Shown here: positions 1 through 7,924 of the stretch, piece after piece | Numbering within the stretch: the stretch's first letter is position 1 | Layout of the letters: each line of letters opens with the position of its first letter | Assembly: GCF_014218355.1 (NCBI RefSeq) | Contig: NZ_AP023368.1 | Location: forward strand, 2,484,001 to 2,548,000 | Length of the DNA stretch: 64,000 bases | Source of the DNA: Anaerocolumna chitinilytica | Lineage (GTDB): Bacteria > Bacillota > Clostridia > Lachnospirales > Lachnospiraceae | Reading direction: 5' to 3' | Notes under the pieces: generated by a model | Databases searched by the model: none | Seen by the model: only the letters and a program-made list of their open reading frames with translations | Told to the model about the DNA's origin: nothing | Translations under genes and position numbers: made by a program

Positions 1-863
1 CGGGATTTCATCGAGCTGTGGTACTGCTTTTAGATCAAATAGGGATAGATTTTGGAATGAGGCTGATACTTACCGACGACAGCGGATTTTTTGCAGATCG
101 TGATTTTGAAAAGCTTCAAGACCTCTATGTAGAAAAGTTAATGAAAGCGTTGAAGGAGCTTTCTGCTTCAGGCGAGCAAGGCTATCTGGACAAGGACAAA
201 CTTCTTCCAGCCATGCAGGGAATTGAGATCCGACCGATCCGAGAGGAAGAAATACTGACTCCTATGGGTGCTTTTTCATCAAATTATTCCAGAATGCTTT
301 AATCCGGGGAGGAACAACGGATTTTTGCAGGTGGGTATTTTCTTTGGTTTACGAGCGAACAGGGTGAGCAATATGATACGAACCTGAAAACCTATATCGT
401 ATGGAATCAGCAGGTGGATTATGAGTCTGGTACGAATTCTTCCGTTAATTCTCCTGTGATTGGATATAGAGATGGCTTTCTGCTCCACACCCTGCCCGGT
501 GGATGGGAGATACCTCTTCCCGGAACTTATGAAGCGGAATTTAATTATGATGAAGAGGAAAAGGAAATCTTTCCGATTTATTTTATACTAGAGAAGCAGC
601 AAATCCGATTCCTCTACACCTATGCTACTGATTCTGAGGAATGGAAGAATTCTAATGCTAATTTCGAAGAGGTTAGTAACGGTAAATACTGTCTTAGTGA
701 CGGTTTTCAGACGGAGAGTACCGAGTTCGACTATTGGTCTGGTGAAATAATGATGGAGGGACATGCTCTTGTCATCGAAGCAGAAGGTGATGCGGAGACT
801 TTGAAGAATCATATTAAGAAGATGATTCTTGGTATCCGGAGGACATATAATGAGTCATTATAG
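1..863 (+). pseudogene. Unrecognised gene broken by an in-frame TAA stop (5' end outside window)
   Basis: One reading frame runs from the window edge to the TAG at 861-863 and is interrupted only by TAA at 300-302. The sequence on both sides reads as ordinary protein: RML, then the stop, then SGEEQRIFAGG, continuing through an acidic C-terminal half ending RRTYNESL. No ribosome site or good start lies near the stop, so a CAA-to-TAA nonsense change in one gene is the simplest reading. The product is cytoplasmic (no signal or membrane segment) and I recognise no family. It heads the array of immunity-like genes. A natural two-gene arrangement, with the second half starting at the ATG at 414, is possible but less likely. 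Confidence 0.6.
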
Positions 864-1082
864 TTTTTGCATGGACAGCAAGACTGTGAAATACTCGGAC
901 AGTCTGCAATTTACGTTATATCGAATTTGGAACATCTGAACCATCTAAATCTTTATGGAATTTAATTTTCGGATTATCAAAACTGTAAGGAGAGTCTAAG
1001 TCGTCTAGGTCGATTTCGATTGGATTCCGAGGAAGATATGGATAGTCTTTGCACAGGGAGTGTGCGGCTGATCATATTTTGA
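864..1082 (+). pseudogene. Decayed coding remnant, LRR-like
   Basis: The same frame as the preceding broken gene remains protein-like after the TAG at 861-863, with a stop at 963-965 and another at 1080-1082. It includes ISNLEHLNHLNLYGI, which resembles a leucine-rich-repeat turn, and later RLGRFRLDSEEDMDS. There is no start codon with a ribosome site. It may be the tail of the upstream gene or a separate dead gene. This fills the otherwise empty 864-1160 stretch. Confidence 0.35.
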
Positions 1083-1160
1083 ACATTCGGACCTGAAGTC
1101 TACTAGTGGAATCATTATTGTACAAATATTCAAAAAACTAAAAATACTCATATTATGGGG

Positions 1161-1216
1161 CGACACCGAAGGGTGTCGTTCTTTTACAATACAATAGGAA
1201 CAGACATTGTGTATAG
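1161..1216 (+). repeat. Dispersed hairpin element, copy 1
   Basis: A CGACACC-GAAG-GGTGTCG hairpin is followed by TTCTTTTACAATAC and, 20 bases on, ATTGTGTATAG. The first half looks like an intrinsic terminator; TACAAT and ATTGTG/A arms form a second, weaker inverted repeat. The block recurs at 15598-15655 and in part at 33572-33610, always on the plus strand and 30-130 bases before a gene start. Confidence 0.6.
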
Positions 1217-1264
1217 TTGGAACAAGAACATTTACACGGAATTAATATAATAAGGAGAGATAGC

Positions 1265-2344
1265 ATGTATTCAGAACAGGTAGCAGAGGATATAAAAAAA
1301 ATATTAGATGAGTTTGGTTTTGAATTTAAATTTGATGAAGAAGATAGTTCATTTTTTGTTGATTTGAGACTGGATAAGTTTCGTTTGAATGGTCTGTTTT
1401 ACATTAAGTTGTCGGAACAACTTGTTAATGTCTTTATGAAAACAGATTTATCTGCCAATGAGAGCAACAAATTGAGAGTAGCGGAATATCTGCATTGGGT
1501 CAATTATTACAATGAAAGAGGAAATTTTGAATTCGATTTCGACGAAGGAGTAATCTACTATAAATGTACGTTGATGATGCCTGATATCCATCCAACCATT
1601 GAGATGTTGCAGGAAACAATTCTAATGGCATATGCAGGATACACTGAAAATATTGTTGGATTAAAAAAGGTTATGGCAGGAACCATATCACCGAAGGAAG
1701 CCGTTGGTTTGACAGAGCATGTGGAGGAAGAACAGCAGCAAGACGGAGCTTCTGTTACAACCTTTGTGTTTGCTGATGGAAGTGAAATGGATGCCTATTT
1801 CTTTGAAAACGGAAGATTTGGAGGGCTTTCTCGTAGAAGGACCGGTGATGAAGATGAGGGTAAGGAATACGAGGAGGATGACTCAGATGACGATGAGGAG
1901 GAAGAACTCTCCTGGCAATTGAACCTTATGGGGGAATGGATGCAGGGCAGAGAGTGCAAGGAATTTACCGGTGGAAGCTTTGCTTTTTTAAGATATAATC
2001 CCTACAGTGAATCCCTCTTCGAGTCATTAGCGGAGGAGGACAGTGTCGTTAAGCTGCTTCAGACTATGGGAATGGAATCCAGAGGACATGGGAATCAAAA
2101 TCCAAAATCCTGGGGAGGATACCGAGGTCTGCCGACGTTCATAAAGGAAGGTCTGGACAATAAAATAATTGGTTTTCTGCTTTATTTGCAGAGTCATTTT
2201 GACTTTTACACAGAAGAAGATGATTACGAAGAGGATTGCTATCTTGGGGATTTGGAAGAATTCATGCCGGAGGCTAGATTTATCGCCGGCTGGAGCGCCC
2301 TTCCGCCCTATCAGGATGAAGCATATGCAATTGTGGCACTTTGA
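1265..2344 (+). CDS. YbjN-like domain protein with acidic linker
   Basis: This 359-residue cytoplasmic protein starts at the ATG at 1265 because AAGGAGAG lies just upstream; the longer frame from 1217 lacks a ribosome site. Residues 1-150 resemble the YbjN/type III chaperone-like fold and align with the whole of the next gene's product (shared NFEF(D/N) and FKFNFEE-like stretches). A very acidic linker (about residues 195-220, D/E runs) leads to a C-terminal region of unknown family (about 225-359). YbjN-like proteins are thought to act as small binding or chaperone-like modules; the tandem pair in an immunity-rich array suggests a protective or binding role, which is inference. Confidence 0.7.
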   Translation: MYSEQVAEDIKKILDEFGFEFKFDEEDSSFFVDLRLDKFRLNGLFYIKLSEQLVNVFMKTDLSANESNKLRVAEYLHWVNYYNERGNFEFDFDEGVIYYKCTLMMPDIHPTIEMLQETILMAYAGYTENIVGLKKVMAGTISPKEAVGLTEHVEEEQQQDGASVTTFVFADGSEMDAYFFENGRFGGLSRRRTGDEDEGKEYEEDDSDDDEEEELSWQLNLMGEWMQGRECKEFTGGSFAFLRYNPYSESLFESLAEEDSVVKLLQTMGMESRGHGNQNPKSWGGYRGLPTFIKEGLDNKIIGFLLYLQSHFDFYTEEDDYEEDCYLGDLEEFMPEARFIAGWSALPPYQDEAYAIVAL

Positions 2345-2394
2345 TACGAAGAACACAGGTGAAGGAAGCCTTCAATGAATAAAGGAGACAGAGT

Positions 2395-2877
2395 ATGAGT
2401 ACATATTCAAAGGAAATTACAAGTGGAATTAAGCAGTACTTGGAGAATAAGAATTTCAAATTCAACTTTGAGGAAGAGGAAAATTACGCCGCTATTAATT
2501 TTAAGTCTAAGTTAAATCAAAGTAAAATTGATTATTACAGTTATAGAGCATTTATCAGAAGAAACTATGCAGATTTGATTGTTGAGATGCTTCCCGAGGT
2601 GGAGGAAGAAAAAAGAGCAGCCGTATCAGAATATATACATAGGGTTAATAAGGACATGAATTACGGAAATTTTGAATTTAATCCTTCCGATGGGCAAGTA
2701 CGTTTTAAAAATTCCATGTGCTGTATCGGAATGGAGCCGACAAAGGGTATGTTGGAGGATCTGTTTCAAATTGCAATTGAAACCATGTTCCGATATGAGG
2801 AGTCCCTGCTGAAACTTCTGGCAGGTGAGCTGAGTGTAGTAGAAGCAGTCAGGGAAGGTGAGAACCGAATTCTATAA
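2395..2877 (+). CDS. YbjN-like domain protein, stand-alone paralog
   Basis: A 160-residue protein starting at ATG 2395 after AAAGGAGACAGAGT. It is the single-domain paralog of the N-terminal half of the gene 50 bases upstream: both have an acidic, Phe-rich start (KFNFEEEE versus FKFDEEDS), a VAEYLH/VSEYIH helix and a conserved GNFEF(D/N) strand. It has no signal peptide or membrane segment and probably arose by local duplication. The function is not known, and the YbjN assignment is by pattern rather than by search. Confidence 0.7.
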   Translation: MSTYSKEITSGIKQYLENKNFKFNFEEEENYAAINFKSKLNQSKIDYYSYRAFIRRNYADLIVEMLPEVEEEKRAAVSEYIHRVNKDMNYGNFEFNPSDGQVRFKNSMCCIGMEPTKGMLEDLFQIAIETMFRYEESLLKLLAGELSVVEAVREGENRIL

Positions 2878-2988
2878 ATTGTAAATTGTGACAATGGATG
2901 CTTTGCTAAAAGTATAAAAACTTGCATGCATTTTGAGATGCTTCAAATAAAATACATAAAATACAATCAATATCAGGAGGAATATGAT

Positions 2989-3435
2989 ATGACTATGGAA
3001 GAAATGATCAATCATTTATTTATTGCTGTGGATTTACGGGACTGGTCAAGAGTGAAAGAGTGTTTTGCTGAAAAACTGGTTCTTGATTATTCATCTATGA
3101 ATGGACAGCCGGCTGCTGAATTAACAGCAGAAGACATCATAGCAGGTTGGAAATATGTATTGCCTGGATTCACATGTACCCATCATCAGCTTGGTAATAT
3201 GATTATTAAGGCTCAACCCACAGAGGCTGCAGTGTTCTGTTATGGGACAGCAAGTCATTATCTGGAACACGAAAAGGGAAATGTCTGGATAGTGGTCGGA
3301 AGCTATGATTTTAATCTGAAAATGGTTCAGGAGGAATGGAAAATTACCAAGATGAAATTCAATTATAAATATCAGGATGGAAATAAGGAGTTGCCTGCAT
3401 TGGCTTTAGAGAAAGCAACAAAAGCACAGCACTGA
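2989..3435 (+). CDS. SnoaL/NTF2-like protein
   Basis: This 148-residue protein starts at ATG 2989, placed by AGGAGG nine bases upstream. The pattern is that of an NTF2-like cone fold: an N-terminal helix (MEEMINHLFIAVDLRDW), FAEKLVLDY, a central HHQLGNM segment, then alternating strands with YGTASHY, VGSYDF and WKITKMKF. Members of this fold are either small enzymes (isomerases, dehydratases) or binding proteins. The His pair at CTHHQLGN is where catalytic or ligand residues often sit. It is a single cytoplasmic domain, probably unrelated to immunity and carried along in the island. Confidence 0.7.
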   Translation: MTMEEMINHLFIAVDLRDWSRVKECFAEKLVLDYSSMNGQPAAELTAEDIIAGWKYVLPGFTCTHHQLGNMIIKAQPTEAAVFCYGTASHYLEHEKGNVWIVVGSYDFNLKMVQEEWKITKMKFNYKYQDGNKELPALALEKATKAQH

Positions 3436-3484
3436 CAACATCTTTTATGAAATCAGAGCAACCTTAAGTTAAGGAGTAAGGTCC

Positions 3485-4402
3485 ATGGATGAATATTTCT
3501 TATATGAATTTACGAAAACAGAGTGGCATAAAAATGAACTCCTTCTTCGAGTCGCAAAGGAAGATTCTGATCCCAAAGATGATGATGCAGGCGAGCTTGC
3601 AGTAATTCAAATGAATAGAAAACGGGATGCGATGCTGAGACGGGTGTGGAAGGAAAATAACTATAAGCGATTCCGACTTCTGGGATGCTTTATGAACATT
3701 CCTTGGGGCAAAGAGCTTTTGGAAGCACATGGAGGTCGTGTGATTAATCTTTGGTTTACCCGTACCGCTTCGGGTCCAACCCGAATCGTATTATCGCAGG
3801 CAGAGACAGAGAAAGAATTCTATGATTGGTTAGAAGCTGACGGCGTGCTGTATGCTCTTGGTCCAATTTATCCGGCAGAACGGGTTCAAGCTCTTTTTCA
3901 TACAGAGAATGATTTTCTGCTCGAAGAGGAACAGATTCAGGAGAGAGCGACGAAGGAGCTTGAGGGATTATATAATGATTCTGAGGAGGCTTGTATGCGA
4001 TTATACAGGAAGAAACGCTTCCTTCAGGATTTTCTTGAAGATGGTTGGAGCTTTGATCAGGTATACGAGATACTCGATACAGAGAATCAGGAAGAACTGA
4101 AGGCATGGTATCATAACCGGGAAGACCAGCCTGAAATCACAGTTCGTTATGAGCCAATTTATCAATCACTGTCTATTTCAATGAAACCATATTTACCAAT
4201 GAGCAAACAAATAAATTTTGAGCTTCGCTTTGACTGTAGTCAGGACAGGCATTTTTTTCGAATACTGGAAAGCTTCCTGTATTATAGGGATTGTTTTGAA
4301 TATGACATGAATGGCAGGATGTATGGATATGAAAAAATGCTGCAAGTATTGTCAGAGCAAGGGATTGAAGCAGAAGTGAAGAGATTGAAACTGAACAAGT
4401 GA
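3485..4402 (+). CDS. Hypothetical protein sharing a domain with the 20693 gene
   Basis: A 305-residue cytoplasmic protein starting at ATG 3485 behind AAGGAGTAAGGTCC. I do not recognise the family. The second half (about residues 180-300) matches the middle of the 552-residue protein at 20693-22351: both have an FLEDGW(S/Q)F(D/E)Q(V/I)Y helix, a two-stranded stretch, then F(E/D)F...ILESFLYYR...YD(M/L)(N/T)G with a final QG/EGIEA segment. The shared module in two otherwise different proteins 17 kb apart points to a recurring family in this array, probably an immunity domain (inference). Confidence 0.65.
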   Translation: MDEYFLYEFTKTEWHKNELLLRVAKEDSDPKDDDAGELAVIQMNRKRDAMLRRVWKENNYKRFRLLGCFMNIPWGKELLEAHGGRVINLWFTRTASGPTRIVLSQAETEKEFYDWLEADGVLYALGPIYPAERVQALFHTENDFLLEEEQIQERATKELEGLYNDSEEACMRLYRKKRFLQDFLEDGWSFDQVYEILDTENQEELKAWYHNREDQPEITVRYEPIYQSLSISMKPYLPMSKQINFELRFDCSQDRHFFRILESFLYYRDCFEYDMNGRMYGYEKMLQVLSEQGIEAEVKRLKLNK

Positions 4403-4516
4403 TTGTAGCAAAAGTAACGATTTGAAGCAGAAATAATAAATCGTAGTGGCAGTTAGGGATAGAAGCAAAAATAAGAACTTGCAGCAGAAATTTGCAATTA
4501 AACGGAGGATGACAAC

Positions 4517-5143
4517 ATGAATGTAGAAATTGATACTTTGAGAAAAGAGTACTACAGGCTTGGCATGGAGTACCTGGAGAAGGGGAACAACAGAAGTGCT
4601 TACCGGTATTTCAGCATGGCGGCGGAGAAGGAGCCCTTATGGCCTGAAGCAATCTTTCGCCGGGCACAGACCGCTTATTATGAGGGCAGCATATGGATAG
4701 CGGCGGAGGAAGCCGTGCGCGCTTTACGTCTTAATCGGACATTGGAGAACCTTTTTGACAAGGAGGGCTTTTCGCTGGATTTTGTACTGTCCCAGCTCAA
4801 TTCCCTTGCCTGCCAGAATATTGGAGGCAGGAACTTTACCGCTGCGAGAGGATTTTTGGATTCCGCATTGTTTCTAAAGCCGGATTATGTCATGGGGCAG
4901 CTGACCATGGCGGAGCTTTTGACAGCGGCTGGAGAACCTTATGATGCACTGGAATGGCTGGAAAAAGCGGTGGAAAAGGAACCGGGAAGGGCCGGGAAGC
5001 TGGAGGGTTACGGCTGCTATGCGCCTTTAAAGCCCTATGTCCGGTATGGGAAAATCATCGGGGAGGAAAGGCTTGCGGCTGAGGCGGCGGAGAAGCTTTT
5101 CCGTGCAGGGGCAGAGAAATACCAAAGCGGCAGTCCCACGTGA
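4517..5143 (+). CDS. TPR-type protein, N-terminal half of a probable split gene
   Basis: A 208-residue reading frame starting at ATG 4517 behind CGGAGGATGACAAC. It consists of helical hairpins of the tetratricopeptide class: GMEYLEKGNNRSAYRYFSMA near residue 15-35, then AIFRRAQTAYYEG, and MAELLTAAGEPYDALEWLEKA near 137-157. It ends at TGA 5141-5143. The following frame is the same frame and continues with a second set of matching TPR units (MAEL.VAA...A..WLQKAV and CYAPL in both), so the TGA probably splits one gene. GC content is visibly higher than in the later half of the window. The role is unknown, likely protein-protein binding. Confidence 0.6.
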   Translation: MNVEIDTLRKEYYRLGMEYLEKGNNRSAYRYFSMAAEKEPLWPEAIFRRAQTAYYEGSIWIAAEEAVRALRLNRTLENLFDKEGFSLDFVLSQLNSLACQNIGGRNFTAARGFLDSALFLKPDYVMGQLTMAELLTAAGEPYDALEWLEKAVEKEPGRAGKLEGYGCYAPLKPYVRYGKIIGEERLAAEAAEKLFRAGAEKYQSGSPT

Positions 5144-6097
5144 TGGGTTTCGGACTTGCTCGTGTCCTCCGGTACGGCAGAGGATTTAGCCAGAGCGCTG
5201 GATTATGATCCGCGGGTAATCAGGCTTGCGCCCGAGGGGATTACCCCAGAGGCGGTGGTAGACGCTGTCAACCATCTTGTATGTGATACATACATCCCAA
5301 AGGAAAAGTTTCAGGAGGGAATCGATGGTCTCAAGCGATGCATACGCATTCAGCCGGAAAATACGCTCCCCTACCTGACCATGGCGGAGCTGTACGTTGC
5401 CGCCAAAAATGCGGAAGAAGCAGTTCGGTGGCTGCAAAAGGCCGTGAAAATTGCGCCGGAGCTAAAAAGTAAGCTGGATACATATCCGTGCTATGCGCCC
5501 CTGCGCAGTAATACAGACTATCAGGCACTCCTTGCACAGAAAGAGGGGCATGGCAAAAGCTTTTATTACCTGAAAATGCTTGCGGAGCCAGGGGGTATGC
5601 GCGAGGATTTCCGCATGATATCCTCTGATACGGAGAAGCTTCGGCAGATGCTGCTCACCAGAATCAAAGCAAGCCTTGGCTTCTATGCCTTGCTGTCCTA
5701 CGGGCAGACCATTCGGATAACGTGCTATACAGCCGGGGAACAGACGGACTTTGTGGATATTCACCCATTCCTTAACATAACAGTTCCGGGCAAGCTGACC
5801 GCTTCCTTTACAGAGGGGGGTACCCCTGTCATAAAGGGCGAGGACGGAAACACAGCGACGGACGGATACGTTTCGGATTTGCTTTTTGAGTACAGAGCCT
5901 ATGACGAAGAGACAGAGACCGTACAGTTGGGCGACTGGGAGGGACAGCTTGGCGCGCTGACCGGAGAGCCGCTTGTCTTGCAGGAGGAAGTGGAGATAGA
6001 CGGCGTCTTTCTGACAGCAGACAGAGTGTATGAGCTGGAATCGGGAGAGGACTATTCCTTGGAGGAATTTATCGCAATGACAAAAGAGGAAAACTGA
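5144..6097 (+). pseudogene. TPR-type protein, C-terminal half after in-frame TGA
   Basis: In frame with the preceding gene and separated from it only by TGA 5141-5143. The first possible start, TTG at 5156, has no ribosome site, so independent translation is doubtful. It carries TPR hairpins (about the first 130 residues; YLTMAELYVAAKNAEEAVRW, then CYAPLR as in the first half) and then a beta-rich C-terminal domain of about 170 residues of unknown family (DFVDIHPFLNITV, AYDEETETVQLGDWEGQ). Readthrough or stop reassignment cannot be excluded; a recent nonsense mutation or a sequencing error is simpler. Confidence 0.55.
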
Positions 6098-6112
6098 GAA
6101 AGGGAATTTTGT

Positions 6113-6551
6113 ATGGAAGAAAAACACTTTATAAGGGAAGGCCCAAAGCTGAAATACGCAGACATAAAAAAAGTAGAAGCTGAAATTGGGCGTGATATTC
6201 CAACGGATTATATTGACTTTCTTATGCTTCATAATGGCGGTCATCCTGAGCACTGCAACTTTCTAGATCCTGAGACGGATCGTTTGGATAGTGCCGAATT
6301 ATTTTACGGCCTTGGGGAGACTTTTGATTTGGGAGTGCAGAGAATACGCATCCCGTATGCCGAAAGAGCTTATGCCCATTGCATATTCAGGCGGACGTCA
6401 GATTTGCATTTGTACAGAGGGAGAAAATTTCGGAAGAATATTTTTATGGGACAGCGAGGAAGAAATGCCGGAGGTGGAACAGCCCTATTATCAAAATATC
6501 TATTTATTGGCAGATTCCCTGACAGCTTTTTCAAAAGAGCTAAAGGAATAA
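6113..6551 (+). pseudogene. SMI1/KNR4 (SUKH) gene broken by a frameshift
   Basis: The first 70 codons from ATG 6113 read as SUKH (KVEAEIGRDIPTDYIDFLML.NGGHPE, then DSAELFYGL). Around 6330-6340 the match jumps one frame to WECREY.SR(M/I)PKEL.PIA, GGRQICIC and IFLWDSEEE. The join is clear because an intact copy forms the C-terminus of the 24523-25983 protein, where the segment reads CDLIWVCREYRSRIPKEL without a break. A small indel therefore destroyed this copy. SUKH proteins are the best-known immunity fold of polymorphic-toxin systems; this one would be inactive unless frameshifting occurs. Confidence 0.8.
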
Positions 6552-6614
6552 ACGTATGAGTCCATTGTGACGGTCGAGTGTATGCACAGAAAATAAAAAG
6601 AAAAGAGGAAAAAA

Positions 6615-7193
6615 ATGGCAAAGAGAATCAAAGGAACAGCAGAAGAAGCAAAGAACTGGGTAATGGAGTCCACTCTGGTAGAGGAACAGAAGGCCGCCCT
6701 CGGGCAGTTTATTTCCAGCTTTCCCACCCAAACATTTTTCAAAAAAGAGAGACGTGAATCAGACCCGGCCTGGCTGCGGGAGCTGGGAAACATACTGCTG
6801 GGCGTTGATTCCGAAAATCTGCTGTGGTATCAGTTCAATCACTTTGATCATTCGGAATATGACGATTACCGGTTTCAGGACAGCTTTTATAATGACCAGT
6901 GCTTTGCAAAGGATTTAGGTGAGTATTCAGAAATCCTCGTGGAGGGTGAACCCCTGCTGATTGTTGCGGCGATTATGGAAAACCTGCGTTCTGTTCTTGC
7001 AGTGAAGAGCGGCGACAGCGGAGATTTGGCGGTATATGATTTTTCCTATGAGGATGTGAAGAGGCTGGACGGCGGCAAAGGAGAAATCCCTGCGTCTATG
7101 GTACAGCAGGCCTTCCCCTCTTATGCTGAAATGCTGGGACGTGTTTCGGCGGTTATGTTCAGCGAGGATGAGATTGTAGAAGCCACGGAATAA
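6615..7193 (+). CDS. Hypothetical protein, immunity-array member
   Basis: A 192-residue cytoplasmic protein starting at ATG 6615 behind AAAAGAGGAAAAA. I recognise no family. It begins basic and helical (AKRIKGTAEEAKNWV), has an aromatic, acidic middle (FDHSEYDDYRFQDSFYND) and ends FPSYAEMLGRVSAVMFSEDE. A second copy of its last 87 bases lies at 7822-7909 just past the next gene, so the gene or its 3' end was once duplicated here. That duplication and the setting suggest an immunity-type protein; the sequence itself does not prove it. Confidence 0.65.
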   Translation: MAKRIKGTAEEAKNWVMESTLVEEQKAALGQFISSFPTQTFFKKERRESDPAWLRELGNILLGVDSENLLWYQFNHFDHSEYDDYRFQDSFYNDQCFAKDLGEYSEILVEGEPLLIVAAIMENLRSVLAVKSGDSGDLAVYDFSYEDVKRLDGGKGEIPASMVQQAFPSYAEMLGRVSAVMFSEDEIVEATE

Positions 7194-7206
7194 AAGGTGG
7201 AGAGTG

Positions 7207-7821
7207 ATGAATCATAAGATTTTAAGTGTATTACCAGATGCTCAAAAAATGAAATCGTCCATGAGGATAATGGCAGTCATGGATGCCATATTATCGCCGG
7301 ATTGGGAGTATCGTTACTATTCTTACGATGCATACTGGGGCTCCGATGAAATTATGGCTTCCATGAGGGGTAGTGACGGAGAACATTATTTTGCACTGTT
7401 CCGTGGGAATAATGTAATCATCAAAGGACTGGAGAGAGGCTGTCCGTGGATACATAAAAGGATAAGCGGAGTCAAGGGAGAGTTTCCCTTTGAAACCCTG
7501 CTTCCCGGAGAGTTTTGTGATTTCTTTTCTCAACCGGCATTTCTTCCGGAAGAAACCAGCTTCTGTATCTGGCAGATTGAGAACGAGAATTGGAATTCTC
7601 TTTATGAACTGAAGGCTGGTGAGCTTTCGATTCTTGAGAGTATTATCCACGGTGCTGAGGCTTATGCCAGCTGGGCAAAGGATTATTATGAGGTGGAGCT
7701 CGATGTCGTGGAATTGGAACGCATATTTCAAGGGCAGCCTCTTAATAAGGAACAATATATGAAATGGAATCCCAAACTAAACTGGGAAGAATTCTTAAAA
7801 GAGTATGAAAGTATCCTTTAG
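7207..7821 (+). CDS. Hypothetical protein, immunity-array member
   Basis: A 204-residue protein. ATG 7207 is preferred over the adjacent GTG 7204 because AGGTGGAG is better placed for it. It is cytoplasmic, aromatic and acidic: YRYYSYDAYWGSDEIM, then HYFALFRGNNVIIKG and a helical C-terminus ending KLNWEEFLKEYESIL. I do not recognise the family. It sits between the 6615 gene and the duplicated remnant of that gene's 3' end, so it may have been inserted into, or duplicated together with, its neighbour. Confidence 0.65.
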   Translation: MNHKILSVLPDAQKMKSSMRIMAVMDAILSPDWEYRYYSYDAYWGSDEIMASMRGSDGEHYFALFRGNNVIIKGLERGCPWIHKRISGVKGEFPFETLLPGEFCDFFSQPAFLPEETSFCIWQIENENWNSLYELKAGELSILESIIHGAEAYASWAKDYYEVELDVVELERIFQGQPLNKEQYMKWNPKLNWEEFLKEYESIL

Positions 7822-7909
7822 GAAAGCATTCCCCTCTTACGCTGAAATGCTGGAACGTGTGTGCAGTTATGTTCCGTTCGGACGAGATTGTGGAAGCCGT
7901 GGAAAATAA
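7822..7909 (+). pseudogene. Duplicated 3' tail of the 6615-7193 gene
   Basis: The bases match 7107-7193 over their whole length with scattered substitutions (shared TTCCCCTCTTA, GCTGAAATGCTGG and GAGATTGT.GAAGCC) and one indel that shifts frame after AEMLERV. There is no start codon. It begins one base after the stop of the 7207 gene, so it marks the right edge of an old duplication or insertion. Confidence 0.8.
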
Positions 7910-7924
7910 ATCAAGGAGGCACCA

